64,000 nucleotides of DNA from Impatiens glandulifera. Taxonomy: Eukaryota > Streptophyta > Magnoliopsida > Ericales > Balsaminaceae. Position 1 is the stretch's first letter; each line of letters begins with the position of its first letter. Of the stretch, positions 33,862 to 46,917 are shown piece after piece. The stretch covers positions 26,529,616 through 26,593,615 of the forward strand of contig NC_061869.1 in NCBI RefSeq assembly GCF_907164915.1, given 5' to 3'. The translations under genes and the position numbers were made by a program. The notes under the pieces were generated by a model. The model saw nothing but the letters and a program-made list of their open reading frames with translations, made no database searches and was not told the origin of the DNA.

Positions 33862-35426
33862 TCATCTCCCAAATTTTGCCCTAATCTCTTCCCCATTCTC
33901 AGGTACCGCAGTTTTGGGGATCAAGGTTAGGACCGCTGTATTCCATTGCTTTAACATCTTCCTGTTTTTGAAAAACTCCAGAACCCCATCAGTAACATTT
34001 TTACCCACAACCGACCAATTATCTTTGAAGAACTGTGCATTAAACCCATCAGGACTCGGGCTTTTATTCCCATCAATACTAAACAGAGCTTCTTTAACCT
34101 CAACCTTCGTGACCACCCTTATCAACTCGCGACTATCTTCTGCAGAGATTTTCCTATCAATAATTTGATACAAGGTATTCAGGTGACTTTGATGCTACTT
34201 TCTTGTACCCATATGCTGCTTATAGAAATCAATAGCCAGATCTTGGACACCCTTTTGACCCTGAACATATTCACCATCATCATTCTTCAGCCTGTACACA
34301 TTATTTCTCATGTTTCTAGCCTTGCATTTTCTGTAGAAGAAAGTTGTGTTTTTGTCACCCACGAAAGCCAGCTCTGTCTTGATTTATGTCTAACAAAATT
34401 CTCTTCAAGCAGACTCAGCTTCCTGAAATTTTCAAGCTCATATCTTTCTGTTTCATTGAGTTGTTCATCACTATCATCCCTTAATAACTTTTTCTGAACC
34501 TCTTCCAGTTCTTCTCTAGCAGTCAGAACTCTATTGGAGATATTGCTGAACTTCTTCTTGTCAAAGCTTTGGAGATGATTCTTCAGGAGCTTAAGCTTCT
34601 CAGAAACCCTGTACATGTTGGAACCTCTGACATCTGTTGACCATAAGGTTTCGAGGATACCCTTGAATTTATCGTTATCCATCCAAAAATTGAAAAATTT
34701 AAAGGGCCTTTTGAACCTTTCTTCCTTTTCCCAGAATAATTTAATTGGGCAGTGATCAGATATACCCGGATTCAAAACATGAAGTTGACTTCTCGGAAAT
34801 TGGTTAATCCAGTTCTCATTTACCAGACATCTGTCAATTCTACTTTTTCTAATTTGTTCATTCCCTCTCGTAGAAGACCAAGTGAAGAAGTTCCCAGAAT
34901 TGGTAGGCTCGATACAACCCATATCTCTGATGCAGTCATTAAATTCAATCATATTCCGAGTAATTTCAGATTCTGGACTACGATCAGATTCGTTTCTAGT
35001 TACGTTGTAATCACCGAGGACAGCCCAAGATTTATCAATACCAATCTAGTTTCTAAGACAATTCCAGAGGAGTCTTCTTTCCGTGCTTGAGTTGCTACCA
35101 TAGACAATAGCAAGATTAAACACGATTCTTGTGATTATGTCTTTGACCTCCACTAGGATTGCTTGATCATTCGAAAAAAGAGTCATAACCTCAACAACTT
35201 TGTTATCCCAAATAACCCAGATTCTGCCCGTTTTGTCATTTGAGTTGTGAATGATTTCCCAGCTACTATCAATACACAGTTTGCTAACTTTCTCAACGTT
35301 CCGACTTTTGACTTTTGTCTCAAGAATACCCATAATAGTGATCTTCTGATTCTCAATGATCCTCCTGATTTCTTTACATTTTAGAGGGTCATTGAGTCCC
35401 CTTATGTTCCATGTCACTATATTCAT
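33862..35426 (-). pseudogene. LINE ORF2: endonuclease and truncated reverse transcriptase
   Basis: ATG 35426 begins with the AP-endonuclease motif NIVTWNIRGLN. ETKVKSRN, WAVLGDYNVT-like text near 35010, IDRCLVNENW and SDHCPIKLFW (34748-34720) complete an L1-clade EN domain. A stop near 35046 interrupts it. A helical linker follows. After another break the RT begins at about 34170 (VTKVEVKEALFSIDGNKSPSPDGFNAQFFKDNW, WNTAVLTLIPK), but homology ends near 33900. The catalytic FADD region, the C-terminus and the 3' tail are missing, the opposite of usual LINE 5' truncation. Confidence 0.88.
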
Positions 35427-38400
35427 GAATAAATATAAGTGTTGGGTTCTTGACTTTCCAGACTGTCCTGGACCTCTTCATCAGAGAAATCATAAGCATC
35501 ACTTGCCTCACTATCCTCAATGGCTACAGTTTGATTACATGGAATACTATTGCCATTGAGTGAGGGTTGCCTCATGTAGATCTCATCTTCTCACGTGATA
35601 GATTTAGTAGCTTCTGGATCTAGGATTTTTCTGCTTTGTCTTCGATTTTCATCTTGTTCTGCTTTAGTAGGTCTTTTTTGACTTTGAACCTCTTCACTAC
35701 TAGATTCATGTTTGTTATCGGTTTTTATTCGCCCTACTTCAGAATTAAGGCTCACTGCCTTATTCAAGACCAAATTGTCTTCTTCTGCACTTGATCTTTT
35801 GATTTCACAAAACCCAAGATTTCTCAGTCCATTCTCAAGAGCTTCTTTATTACTTATTCCAAGATTCTCATGTTCATCATCTCGAAAGGTGGCTCTGAGC
35901 CCAAGGGTCAGGTCATTTCGAATTTTGATGACATTGTTTTTTAGGTTCCTACTTGCATTCCTAGAACTGTGAAGAGTAGACTCACGACCTATTGGAGTGC
36001 CTTCAGATCCAATTTTTCTTGTTTCATATGGGCCAAGTATTCCCCGTTCCATAGATCTTTGAATTTCAAAAACTTTGGAACTAGAAATGTAGTTACATCA
36101 AGACCAGTTTTTTGATCAGTATTGGGATCAGTGGAGTTAGGACCAACAATAGTATCTTCCACAATAATAGGACTTGTGCCAGTATTAGGACCAATATAGC
36201 CGGGATCAGCAATGGTTGCACATTTTTCATCAAGACCTGTAGTAGCAAGTCCGGTAGCTTGAGTAGTTTCATGATCAACAAGTCCAAGACCAAGCTTAAT
36301 ATGGTCAATATGGCTAGGAACAGTAGCTTTATGAGAAGCTCTAGAACCGGTGTGTCTATGTCCAGCTTTATCAGGACCGATACCCTGACCAGGACTGACA
36401 TTTTGAACAGGACCTATTCTTGAGAAAACAGAATCCCTAGGACCGGTGCCCTGAACATGACCAATATGATCAACGTTAGTAGGGCCAGCTTGTACCCTTA
36501 CCCACTTCATTCTTTTTCCTATCTTCTTCCTTACCCTTATCTGTTCTTGCTTTTGGTTGTCCATCTTATCATCCTTAGTGCGTTCATTGTTGTTAAGTTT
36601 AGACCTGTTCACATTTCTCTCAACCTGAGCCTGGTTAGAGTCATTGATATCGCTTACTTGAGTGTTGTTATTGGCCTTCGATTTTAGATTATTATTGACT
36701 GGACATTTATTCGTAGCGTGTGTGAAAGTGCTACACCATATACATCGATTTGGTTTCCATTCGTATTGTACTCCAATGTCAAATAAATTTCCCAGTCTAT
36801 CTTTAAGTTCAAGCTTGATTGGAAGAGAGCTACTTGGATGAATTTCGACACTAACTCTGACCACAGATGCATGCTCGTAACTTTCCATTGCTGGGTCAAA
36901 CATAAGTGGTTTGCCTATAATGCTTGAAATATAGGCCAGGTCCATCGGGTTGCACATGTGTGGTGGAACATTCTTGAGATTTACCCAAATTTGTTCAAGT
37001 TCAGGCGGTCTATGATTAGTATTAAGTTCTTCGCTCCACTTGTACAACTTGAATCTTTTTCCCCTGATAAAAGTATATTCGCTCTCTATGATCGACTTTA
37101 TTTCGCTTCCATTTTTGAAGGATAGAAAGTAGAATCCGTGATCATTGATTGTGATCCTCTCTAGACTAGAGGATTCCCACTGACCCATCAACGTTCTTTT
37201 AACCTCAGCAAATGGTGCTTTCATGTTGCCCATAAAATGACCAACTATGACAAACTCCCATGCCTTGACACATTTTTCTTCAATTTCGGGTGGGAGCTCA
37301 AATCGGTGTGGATGATCAAGTGTAATTACCTTTGGGAATAAGGTGTCTATCTGGAATTTTCCCTTTTCTGGATCGCTCGTGGCATTTCCATTCCACACCT
37401 TTCCTTCTTGCCAAGTTTTATTTGGGTTGCTCATGATAGTGTACACCTTTGTTTTATTACATTTCGAAATTTCCTTCATGGCGTCAACCGTCCACTTGAT
37501 CACTTCATCATATTGGTCTTTGTTGAAGAGATTCCAATTCTTTAGATAGTGACTTTTGAACTGAGCATTCAACTGATCATTTCTTTCTTAGGGCATCGTA
37601 ATCTCTTGTTTATTAATTTGGAAAAATAGCTTCTTCATCTGGTTTCTCAGTCCTGCCAAATTTGCTATTTCGTTTTTCCTCATTGACCACGTTGGACCAG
37701 CAGTAAGATCCTTGTTATCAGCCTGAGTATTTTCTTTGCCAGGAATTATAGCAGTACGATGAGCTGAGGAGGTGACTGTTTCAGGGATGCTATCTTTCCT
37801 GACTTATTTGTTCTTTTCGGCCCATCTAACCCTTATATTTCCCACAAAACCGTTGCCTTCAATTGTTCTGATCTTCTTTTGAATATCCCCTATAGTGCTC
37901 TTCTCTTGTGTATCAGTTTTCCTCTTTTGAATACTATCAATTGGCATTTCAGGATCCAGATTAACGAGTGGAGAAAATGCACCCAGGTTCAATATCTCAA
38001 GGTTAGCCTCGGGTGTCACAGTTTCCTTGGGATTTACTTCAGCATTCTTCTTAGAACTTGAGTTATTTGCCTTCATGTTTTTCCTTTCTTTGATTTTCGA
38101 TTCATTCTTACCCTTCTTAGCTGTTTTAGAATTATTCGATCTAGTTTCTTGATCTATCTTTTCAATTTCAGCACTTGTTTTGGAAGAATTATGCCTCTTT
38201 GCTTTTGGTTTGATCTTTGTTGCCGATATCTTCTTCATGGATTTATGATATTCGAGGTCGCATATTATTGTTTCATCATAGTCAGTGCTATCGTCTGATT
38301 CCAAATCAACATCTATGTTTTGGTTCTTTTGATTCGACCGGTGGCTCATAGCTTTGTTAGTAGATTTATTATCTTGGCGATTAGGACCGGTAGAAGGTGG

Positions 38401-40281
38401 ATATGTGATGTCAGGACCGGCATTTAAAGAGATAAGACCGGCATTAGAAGAGTTAGGACTGACATTAGAAGATCTAGGACTGGCATTAGAAGAGCTAGAA
38501 CCAGCATTTGAAGAGCTATGACCGACGTTTGAAGAGCTAGGACCGGCATTTGAAGAGATATGACCAATGCCATGAGTAGTTTTAGTGTATCCAGGACCGG
38601 CGTGTTCAGGATCAATAACTTGAATATTCATGTTATCCACCCTTGTTAGACCCAACGTTTTTGCAACCAAATTATCTTTTTCAGACCCAGCCAAGCGAAA
38701 ACCGTTGTCTAACCCCATATTAGACCCGGCCAAGCGAAAACCGTTGGCTAACCCCTCATTAGACCCGGCCAAGCGAAAACCGTTGGCTAATTCTTTTAGT
38801 TTCATACATTCGTCACCTCTTATACCCTGACTTAAATTCTGACCCAACTTATTTGTAGCTTCCATGAGATCCATACCCAGACCCAGATTGTCATTCATGA
38901 TGTCATCAATCAACGAATCAATATAATTTACAGTCAAGCTTTCACCATTGGCTATACCAATCAAGTTCAGTTCATCATCCTTTATATCTGTATTATTAGG
39001 CTTTTCTAATTTAGCTGAATTTATTTCCATGAATAGCTCTAACTCAGATCCAATTTTTTCAGTGTTTCCAGATTCTGTTAGACTATGTCCTTTAACAGTT
39101 TCAGCTAGATGTGCAGGCTGTTTAGAAGATCCTGCAATTTTAGCCTCAGTTTCAGAATCCTGGGCGCATTTAGTGTCTTCTGTCCAACCTTTTTCAAGCC
39201 TAGTACATAGTCTGGATATCTGACTTTCCATTTGATCCTTAGCAGGACATGTAGACTTAGCATTCTGATCATTAATGGAACCCGAGACTTTTAGATTTGC
39301 AAGATTTCTCATTGTAGAACAAGACTCTGAAATTATATCCTTCTTTGGACCTAATGGACTCTGAGCAGCTGATATCTCCAACCCTGTAGAGGCAATTTCA
39401 AAATGATCTATTTTGCCCAGTTTAGCATCCTCTTTAGTAGGACCGGTAAAATTTGTTTTCTGATCTTTCTCTGCACCTGAATTGCCCAAACTGTCATGTT
39501 TTCCTGCTTCTGAAACTGACCCCGACCTTGTAATATTCTTTGAACCTATTAATTCTCGATCAACAGTCTTATTCAGCTCTGTCATACTTACCTCAATAGG
39601 AACACCAGTACCAACTTCAGTAGGATCATTCAAAACAGACATAAATCTCAGCATAATGTTTTCACCCGATTCAGAAACAGACCCCAATTTTGAGCTTTCA
39701 ATAGGACCTAATAAACCTGTACAATTTATGTCATTTTCCTGCATTACCTTAGAGCCTTTTTGACAGATTATCTCCAACATTGGGACTGAATTTTCAGCAC
39801 AAGCGACCCGATTGTCATCAATTTTAACAAGACAAGATTTCAAATCCAATTTCCCAACAGAATGACCGGTCAGGTCTAGTGTACCAACCAGCGACTCTAA
39901 CGGTCCATTCTGTGCAGCAAGTCCAGTAACAACCGAATTTTCAGGAATTAAAGTTCTATCATTTCTATATGCAGTACTGTCTTTTCCTATCAATTCAATC
40001 CTATCATTTCTATTATGAACATGCATATTGTTACAGTATGAATCCCCAATAGAACTATTCTCATGGAATTCATCAACATGTGGAAAAGAACTCATACCAG
40101 ATGATGTATTTGGCATAGAATCAATAGGCGCATCTTCTCCGTTGTTTAGGACTTCATCCATAATTTCTGGCTTCTGCTTCCGGGGATTGTTAAGAGACCT
40201 GCGAGTTCGTCTATCAGACCTAGCCTTGCTGCTTGTCGACGGCCCCTTCAACACCTTCTTAGGATCATCAGGGCGGACTTA
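35423..40281 (-). pseudogene. LINE ORF1, unusually long (DUF4283, zinc knuckle)
   Basis: One frame is open from just after a stop at 40281 to 35989, except for TAA codons at 37806-37804 and about 37587. A one-base shift near 36000-36050 leads into the frame ending at TGA 35425-35423, which also has a TGA at 35593-35591. The first in-frame ATG encodes MDEVLNNGEDAP near 40161. The N-terminal 800 residues are low complexity, with 14-residue repeats (NGFRLAGSN, 38690-38793) and 7-residue SSNAGPS-type repeats (38420-38580), ending in Lys-rich text. From 37260 comes DUF4283 (FYFLSFKNGSEIKSI, IWVNLKNVPPHM). The perfect CCHC knuckle CIWCSTFTHATNKC is near 36745-36704, followed by a Gly-Pro-rich tail. 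A nucleic-acid-binding role is expected from the family. About 1,600 codons is several times the usual plant LINE ORF1. Confidence 0.75.
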
Positions 40282-41155
40282 AAGGACGCCCCTTGCCCGA
40301 GTAACTACACTAGACGGGCGCGTACCAGTAATTGGAAAGATCAAGCGCAAACTGTCTAATCTTCAAAGGAGCCACAGAGGTTGGAGTTCTGCAGCAAAGG
40401 GTGGGCGCAAACAGCACGATTGGAAACCAATCGCACCGGAACAGGGGCTTGAAAATAATTGCTCAAACAAGAAAGGGTTTAAGCAATTTTGGAACGGTCT
40501 GTAGCTACGAAAGCTTCCTCCAGACCGAACACTTGATTTCAAACGGCGATAAAGAAGTTCAATGGAGACCTACCCGCGCCTCGCGGTGTGGTTTGATGTC
40601 CCGACCGAGGTCCGAACTAACCTGTAAACGAAAAGTGAGAAGAGGAGGGCGACCGACGCCGATTTGACGTCAAGTCTCTGCAGAAGGGGGTTTGACGAAA
40701 TGTTCCGGTAAACGGTAAGAGAAGATGACCGCGACCGTTCCTTGCACAACAGAACACGTTCAAGAGGGTGCACGACAACCGATCGAAGGTGCTGGAGGAT
40801 GTCGGCTGACTTCCGTTGTAGAAGCGCGGTCGCGGCAAGAATCTGTGTCGTTTGTGTTGTTCGTGCCGATCGTGCCGAATGTGCCGAATGTGCCGATCGT
40901 GCCGATTGTGCCGATCGTGCCGAAAATGACCTAAATATCCGATCTAGAAACTATAATCGTGATTTCTCCCGATTCCTCCGTTGAAATTGAAATTCCTTCG
41001 GTTAGATTGTAGGGGGAAAGAGACGCACCTACTGGAGAAATTTGAGATCATTCCGACGTCAAAAGCTCCGGCGACGTTGATGTGCCGGTCGTGCCCGATG
41101 TGAGAAAAAAATCTCCAGAGAAAATTTCTCTCTCTAAGTGCGTTTCCCCTATAAA
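40282..41155 (-). other. LINE 5' leader, GC-rich
   Basis: A sharply GC-richer block between ORF1 and AT-rich DNA, ending at about 41155. No frame is convincing on either strand. It probably carries the internal promoter of the LINE. It contains a 9-bp tandem repeat, CGTGCCGAT-type, seven units at 40862-40924. Confidence 0.55.
40862..40924. repeat. 9-bp tandem repeat in the LINE leader
   Basis: Seven consecutive units of (C/T)GTGCCGA(T/A). Several junctions create the palindrome ATCG within CGATCG. Confidence 0.9.
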
Positions 41156-41907
41156 CAATGTTAGATATATGTGTTCAATTTAATCACGTCTACACTTTTC
41201 TGATATACTATTCATAAAAAATTAAAATTATTAAATCAAAATTTCTAACATTTAAAAAACTTAAATATTTGTTTTACTTAGTTACTTATTTCTAACATTA
41301 TTTACTTATAATGAGTTAATATATATAATGCTCGATTTATATTTAACTAAGATTTAAATATTTATATATACATTATATTATTTGAATTTGATTTTTTTTA
41401 TTTATTTTGTTTGAAATTACCTTTTTGTACATTTTTTTTTTTAATTTGAAACATAATTTATTATAACTAATAAATTTATTTTGTTTGGAAATTTACATTA
41501 ATTCATTATTACTCTCAATTCATTTTAATTAAGGGATATCTGTCTTTTTAGTATAAATTATGTCTAGTCGAATAATTTAAACATATTAAGGGTTTTGTAT
41601 TACATCATTATATTTTATATTTCTTAATCTTTGACATCAATATTTGTATTGATTGAAGATAATTTTGGAGGCAAAACATAAACCCACAATATCTAAATAT
41701 GAAATAGACGAATGAATAACAATCTCGTTGTTGCATTAGTCTGAATAACAATCTCGTTGTTGCATTAGTATGTAACATCGTTTTCTGAAAATAGAACATA
41801 ACAAATGCGTCGTCGTTTGAGAATGGAGTTGAAGAAGTCATAAGAGAATTTTTTGTTATTTTCTACACAAATTAACGAGTTTATAACAATTTAAATGGTT
41901 TACATAT
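41156..41907. other. AT-rich stretch, no gene seen
   Basis: A direct repeat of ATGAATAACAATCTCGTTGTTGCATTAGT at about 41714-41773 (two copies about 31 bp apart) is the only feature. The minus-strand frame over it (41608-41841) is created by that repeat. Confidence 0.5.
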
Positions 41908-42840
41908 TTAGGTAGCGTTTGGTACGAGGTATTAGTTATATAAGTATAAGTTGTATGAGGTATAAATTGTAAGGAGATATTACGAGGTATAAATTATATA
42001 GGTTATTAGTGTTTGGTAGAGAGTATAAAATATGTATAAATTATATAAGTTTTATTATTTTGTGTTTGGTTAGTGGTATAAAAAAAAGTACAAAGTTTAA
42101 AAGACTATTTTACCTTTATATTTATATAAATTGATTTTTATTTTTATTATAATATTTATTTTATAGGTAATTTGTATTATTAATTATATTAAAATTAATA
42201 CAAAAATAATATATAATTATCCTATCAATTCATTTTTAATATTTTAATATAAATAATACGGTTTATATTATTTTATATGTAATTAATTTTAAATATCATT
42301 TATTAATAATGTAATAAAATTTTATTTTATAAATTAATTGTATATAAGATTATTTTTTTTTAATTAACATTATTAGTTTTTAAAAATAATTATTATATTT
42401 TATTAGATATAAAATTGTCTCATTTAATATTTTTTTTAATATAATTTTTATAAAGATAAAAAATATATATATAAATTTCACAATTAAATAAAAAATAAGT
42501 AATTAAGTATTTATTATTATTATTTAAATTTTAAAATTAAACCTAGTTAAATATATATAAATATTTAGTTATAATTTATTATTATTATATTTTAAAATAT
42601 AATAAAGAAATTATAATTATATAAAATGAGAGGGTTAAAAAGGAATTAAATTTTATAAAAATTTATATAACTTTTGTAACAGGTTATAATAGGTACAACC
42701 TTATACCCCATTTAATGTATAAATAATACTTAAATATATTGTAGATATAAAAATTATCTAACTAAACACTTAATTTAATTTACTGTATATTTTATTATTC
42801 AATATCTATAGTACTATCCTATGTACCAAACATAGTCTTA
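41908..42840. mobile_element. PIF/Harbinger-like MITE, 927 bp, TSD TTA
   Basis: 41911-42837 has ends GGTAGCGTTTGGTACGAGG and, read from the right, GACTATGTTTGGTACATAGG. TTA flanks both sides (41908-41910, 42838-42840). The interior is almost pure A/T with no frame. Confidence 0.75.
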
Positions 42841-43690
42841 GAGTACAAATTTAAACAAAAATAAATGTATATGAATTTTTTCAAACAAAAATAAATGTAT
42901 AAACATTTTTTCAAACAAAAATAAATATATAAACTATAAAGAAAAATTTAAAAAAAAATAAATATATAAAAAATAATTTAAAACAATATAATATATAAAG
43001 AGATATTCAAACTTAATTAAATTTATATGAAATATACATATTAATGTCTATATATACTTTATATATACATCTTTTAATCATCATTCAATTACACATAAAT
43101 TGTTTACTTTTCTTTATTTCTTTTTGTAAATACTAAGTTTTGGTTAATGCTCTTTATTTATATATTAAACTCTTTCATCACAATCAAAATAACACAAATC
43201 ATTTGTATTTCTAATGTTTGTATGCATTAAGTTTTTGGTTAATAATTTTAAATGATAAATATATTAAAATTATTTATCCTAGTCAATAAATAAATTTAAT
43301 ATTTTCTCAATATTTTGAATGACGTTTCTTATTAAATTGTAAATAATTTTACTTACAATTTTATGCATGTTACCACTAGTTAAAGAAATGTGTTATGAAT
43401 AAAATTTATTTAATTTATATTTGTGATATCGAATATTAAAAAATATATTCTTTAAAATATTAGTAATTAAAGAGTAATTAGTGATTTGGGCCTTGTTTAA
43501 TGTAAATTATTTAAATAATCTAAAACTATAAAATAACATATTATTCTCACTCTCCTCCATCACATTATTCAATTCATTAACTAAAATATTAAAATATCAT
43601 TTATTTTAAATTATTATTTTTTATTTTAACATTTATATTAATAACTTTTTATTTACCAAAAATATACTAACATCAAAATTATCCTTAACG
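42841..43690. other. AT-rich stretch, no gene seen
   Basis: Contains CAAACAAAAATAAATGTAT repeated about three times near 42853-42930. Nothing coding is visible. Confidence 0.5.
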
Positions 43691-43699
43691 ATCTCCTCA

Positions 43700-44830
43700 G
43701 AATTCGGGCCTAACTCAGTCATCATTGCATTAGCTTCCGTGGGATCTTCATATGGTTTGTCTCAATGTCATTGAATAAAGTAGAATATTGGGCCATCTCA
43801 GCATCAAAGGGCATCCCATCTACAAGTGGATCAGAACCGTCCTTATAATACATAAGGTTTTAAACTGACTCTATTGATTCGATATTGACTTCAACACCAA
43901 GTCTATTAGAGACATATCATCGTCTTGTTTAGGCACCGACACGGGCTCGTAACTAGGTGTCTCAACATCGGTATAGGTCATTTCATGGTCTGTAAAGTCG
44001 TCAGAAGAGCTAGCCTCAGGGAAGAAATGGTATATGCTCTCTCTAATAGTCTTAGCCCAAAAATCGGGGAATCGAGACACCTGGGCAGTGTGTCATAAAT
44101 TCAGATAAGTGTTATAAACATCATTCTTTATAAGGCCCTCCTCAACAGGACATGGATCTTCCCAAGAAAAACTACACCATCTAACGAACTATTGGTACAA
44201 GAGTGGGGTGCAATAAAGGCCAATGAAAACAACATAAGGATGTCTAGTCATGGAGTTGATCATGTTATGGATATGGTATCATGGGACGACGAACCAAAGG
44301 GGGTGGTCGTTTTCCAAACAATGTGTGCGTGAAGCCGTACGAAACCTCTCCTCTAGCCTCCAAGCATGGGAGGCATATAATTCGTCGATGGGAAGAGGGA
44401 GGAAGTTAAACTTCTCCATCATCCATAAATATAGCATAAGAGAGGACCCTATTCGTGACATGTGTGGTTGGCATCGGGCAATAAGATTTACCCCTAACAT
44501 GGTCTCTACAAGAATGAGGCTTATGAGATTGGACTGTCCGTCCTCGATAGTGAGGGCTACCTTTAAGATATGGGATGAAGGACGATGCAGCTCGTCGGAC
44601 CATAGCAAGAGATATGCCAAGAGGATCACCGTGATTTTACACTAGGTGAGTGTATCATCATCAAACTCGACATGGCACTCTAGGTGCCCCTATCATGTGG
44701 GTAAGTTAATAACCCCAACTCGCGCCAAGAAATGAGAACATGATCATCGTGACCAAAATTTATCCTCAATATGTCGTGGGAGAACATGGCGTCCTATAGA
44801 GGAGCGAGGAAAAGAATATCTCAAGATAGA
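43700..44830 (-). pseudogene. Broken ORF of a transposon-associated unknown family (DUF7745-like)
   Basis: On the minus strand, 44629-44279 reads HILKVALTIEDGQSNLISLILVETMLGVNL, then LMLYLWMMEKFNFLPLP. The rhythm 'L..AET..L' followed by 'LLY.WI' resembles the plant DUF7745/plant-mobile-like proteins usually carried by transposons; this is pattern recall, not a search. After stops the protein may continue at 44080-43871 (VSRFPDFWAKTIRESIYHFFPEA plus an acidic tail). The upstream part is in pieces to about 44830. The GC content is higher than in the flanks. A plus-strand frame at 44250-44645 overlaps it and seems a shadow. Confidence 0.35.
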
Positions 44831-46095
44831 GACCGAAGAATAGCGTGAGACTTTTCTATAGTAGGAGTAATGTGATGGTGTCTGATGACATAAATGTGAG
44901 TGTGATCACTCCACGTCCTCTGTATGTGGATCATCATACGCATATCCCCTTCAATATGTGCCAAAGATCGGATATTGCTCAAGCCATAGTGCATGTAAGA
45001 TCCACCGTTCACTTAATAGTGTTAGAAGTACATGGAGAAGAGATTAAGAGAGAGTATGTACATGCCATACATTCAAAGAAAAGGTTTATTAGTCTTCACA
45101 CATTTTTTTTTTAAATAATATTATTAATTATGAGCGCCTATTTCCTCTAATCAATGTATGCACATATACATGATAGCACATAACTTGGCTTATAATAGGT
45201 GTTGTTGTACTGATGAAGAAATTGGGTGAGGAATTTGGTGAACATCATCGCGCCCCATGATTAGATGTACTAGACAATTGTTGGTACATCGTAGGAATGC
45301 GGGCTTGTAGAAATATTGATGGTGTTTGCACAATGCAATGTTTACACAATCTTGAGAAGTTGAAGGAAATTTTCCTTGTCGGTTTGATTCTCGAGCCTTA
45401 TAATCAAGCAAAGTGTGAACACATAATTCACATTGTTTATGGGTTTCATGCCCTCAAGTAAATTTTGTGTGGGATAAAAAGTTTAACATCCTTTATTTTG
45501 GGTAGTTTTTTCAACTACATGTTTTAATTAGGCATCTAAAGCCAATCCCTATTAGTGTTGCTAGTTTTCTATACATGTTTTATCGGTATGTCCCTTCCCT
45601 TTTCAGGAGAAGTACAAAAAAATTTAACGAATTTTATTTCTTGAAACCCTGTCTATAAGGGAGCTTCATATCCTGGAGTTGGTCTAAGACCATGCCTTAC
45701 ATTCTTCTCATACACTCCCACTAGTATGGGAGTACGTGGGATCTTTATTGTTAGATCGACTATAGTACTTGTTTTTTGAAAAAAATTTGTTTTCGAATGT
45801 TTGATTCGTTAGATAATCCATTTGCCTACCTTTATCTGAAATCTCATAAAAAAAGACAAGAAGACCACTCTTTCGAGAGTTGTCTCGTCTTAAATCTTGT
45901 TTTTTTTATTTTTTTTATATCCACGACTTTACATGATGAATTGTTTCCCATTAACACAACACATTTGGAAATAGTATCATATATTGAAAATCAATCCTGA
46001 TTGGGACACATAAATACATAAATCCAAAACCGAGTATCTAATCATCTTCCAATATGGCATCACAAACATAAGATATGAGGATTTCACTAACTTCA
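44831..46095. other. Stretch without a recognisable gene
   Basis: Short frames on both strands (44845-45114, 45190-45411, 45776-46000) carry no motif. Some may be tails of the neighbouring broken ORF. Confidence 0.4.
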
Positions 46096-46917
46096 ACTTC
46101 AGATAGGGATGGTAATGAGTACTTGTATGCATGATATCTATGAGTACCCGATGGTCGTGTTCGGGTATTTTAAATCGGGGTTGAGGTCGGGTATGAGGGA
46201 GGGAAAAAGGTACCCGATTAGGTATGGGGTCGGGGATGGGAAGTGTGCGAAACCCAAACTCGATACCCAACTATATTAATATTAATATTTTTTTTACTAA
46301 ATATTAATGTGACTTTTCACATCCTCATCATTAACTACTTCATAATTACATAATTTATTTTTCTCTTATCCACACTCCAGTTCTACCCACAGTTCACACT
46401 TAATCATACTTCACTTTTTCTCACACTTCGTTTTTTTATTATAAAAAACTTATTTATCTTTAATCACTTTTTTATTTTTATTTCTTCATCTTCAACTATC
46501 AAAAAATCTCTTTCTCTATCACTTCTTCATCTTCATCTCTTAATATTTTTCAATATTTTTCAATATTTTCTTCTTCAATTATAATAATAACAAAGTTGTT
46601 ATATTCTTCGACATTTATAATATACTTATATATGTAAATAATGCTTCTATTTTTTTCGATATTATTACTTTAAATTTATTTATTTTTTAGTTATTTTCAA
46701 TATGTTTTTCTAAATTCATTTTAGTAAAATATAAAATTTATATTTTAAACGGGTGATGAGATATCTGTCGGGGATCGGGTACCCGGCGAATTGAAAATAT
46801 GGAATAAATATAAATACCCGTCAAGTTCAGGGTCGGGTAGTAAAATGAAAATCGGGTACGGAGATGAGTACTTCACTACCTGGCGGTTTAAGTACCGTTG
46901 TCATCTCTAACTTCAGC
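46096..46917. mobile_element. hAT-like MITE, 806 bp, near-perfect 8-bp TSD
   Basis: 46104-46909 ends in TAGGGATGGTAATGAGTAC and, from the right, TAGAGATGACAACGGTAC. The flanks are ACTTCAGA and ACTTCAGC, an 8-bp duplication with one mismatch. GGGTACCCG/ATCGGGTA words enrich both arms. No ORF. Confidence 0.8.

Noticed and set aside
36093..36423. Leu-rich and Ser-rich frames opposite or beside the LINE ORF1 tail
   Set aside because: Alternate-frame shadows of the Gly-Pro-rich repeat region.
44250..44645. Plus-strand 131-codon frame
   Set aside because: It overlaps a minus-strand frame with a better family-like pattern; one must be a shadow and this one has no recognisable motif.
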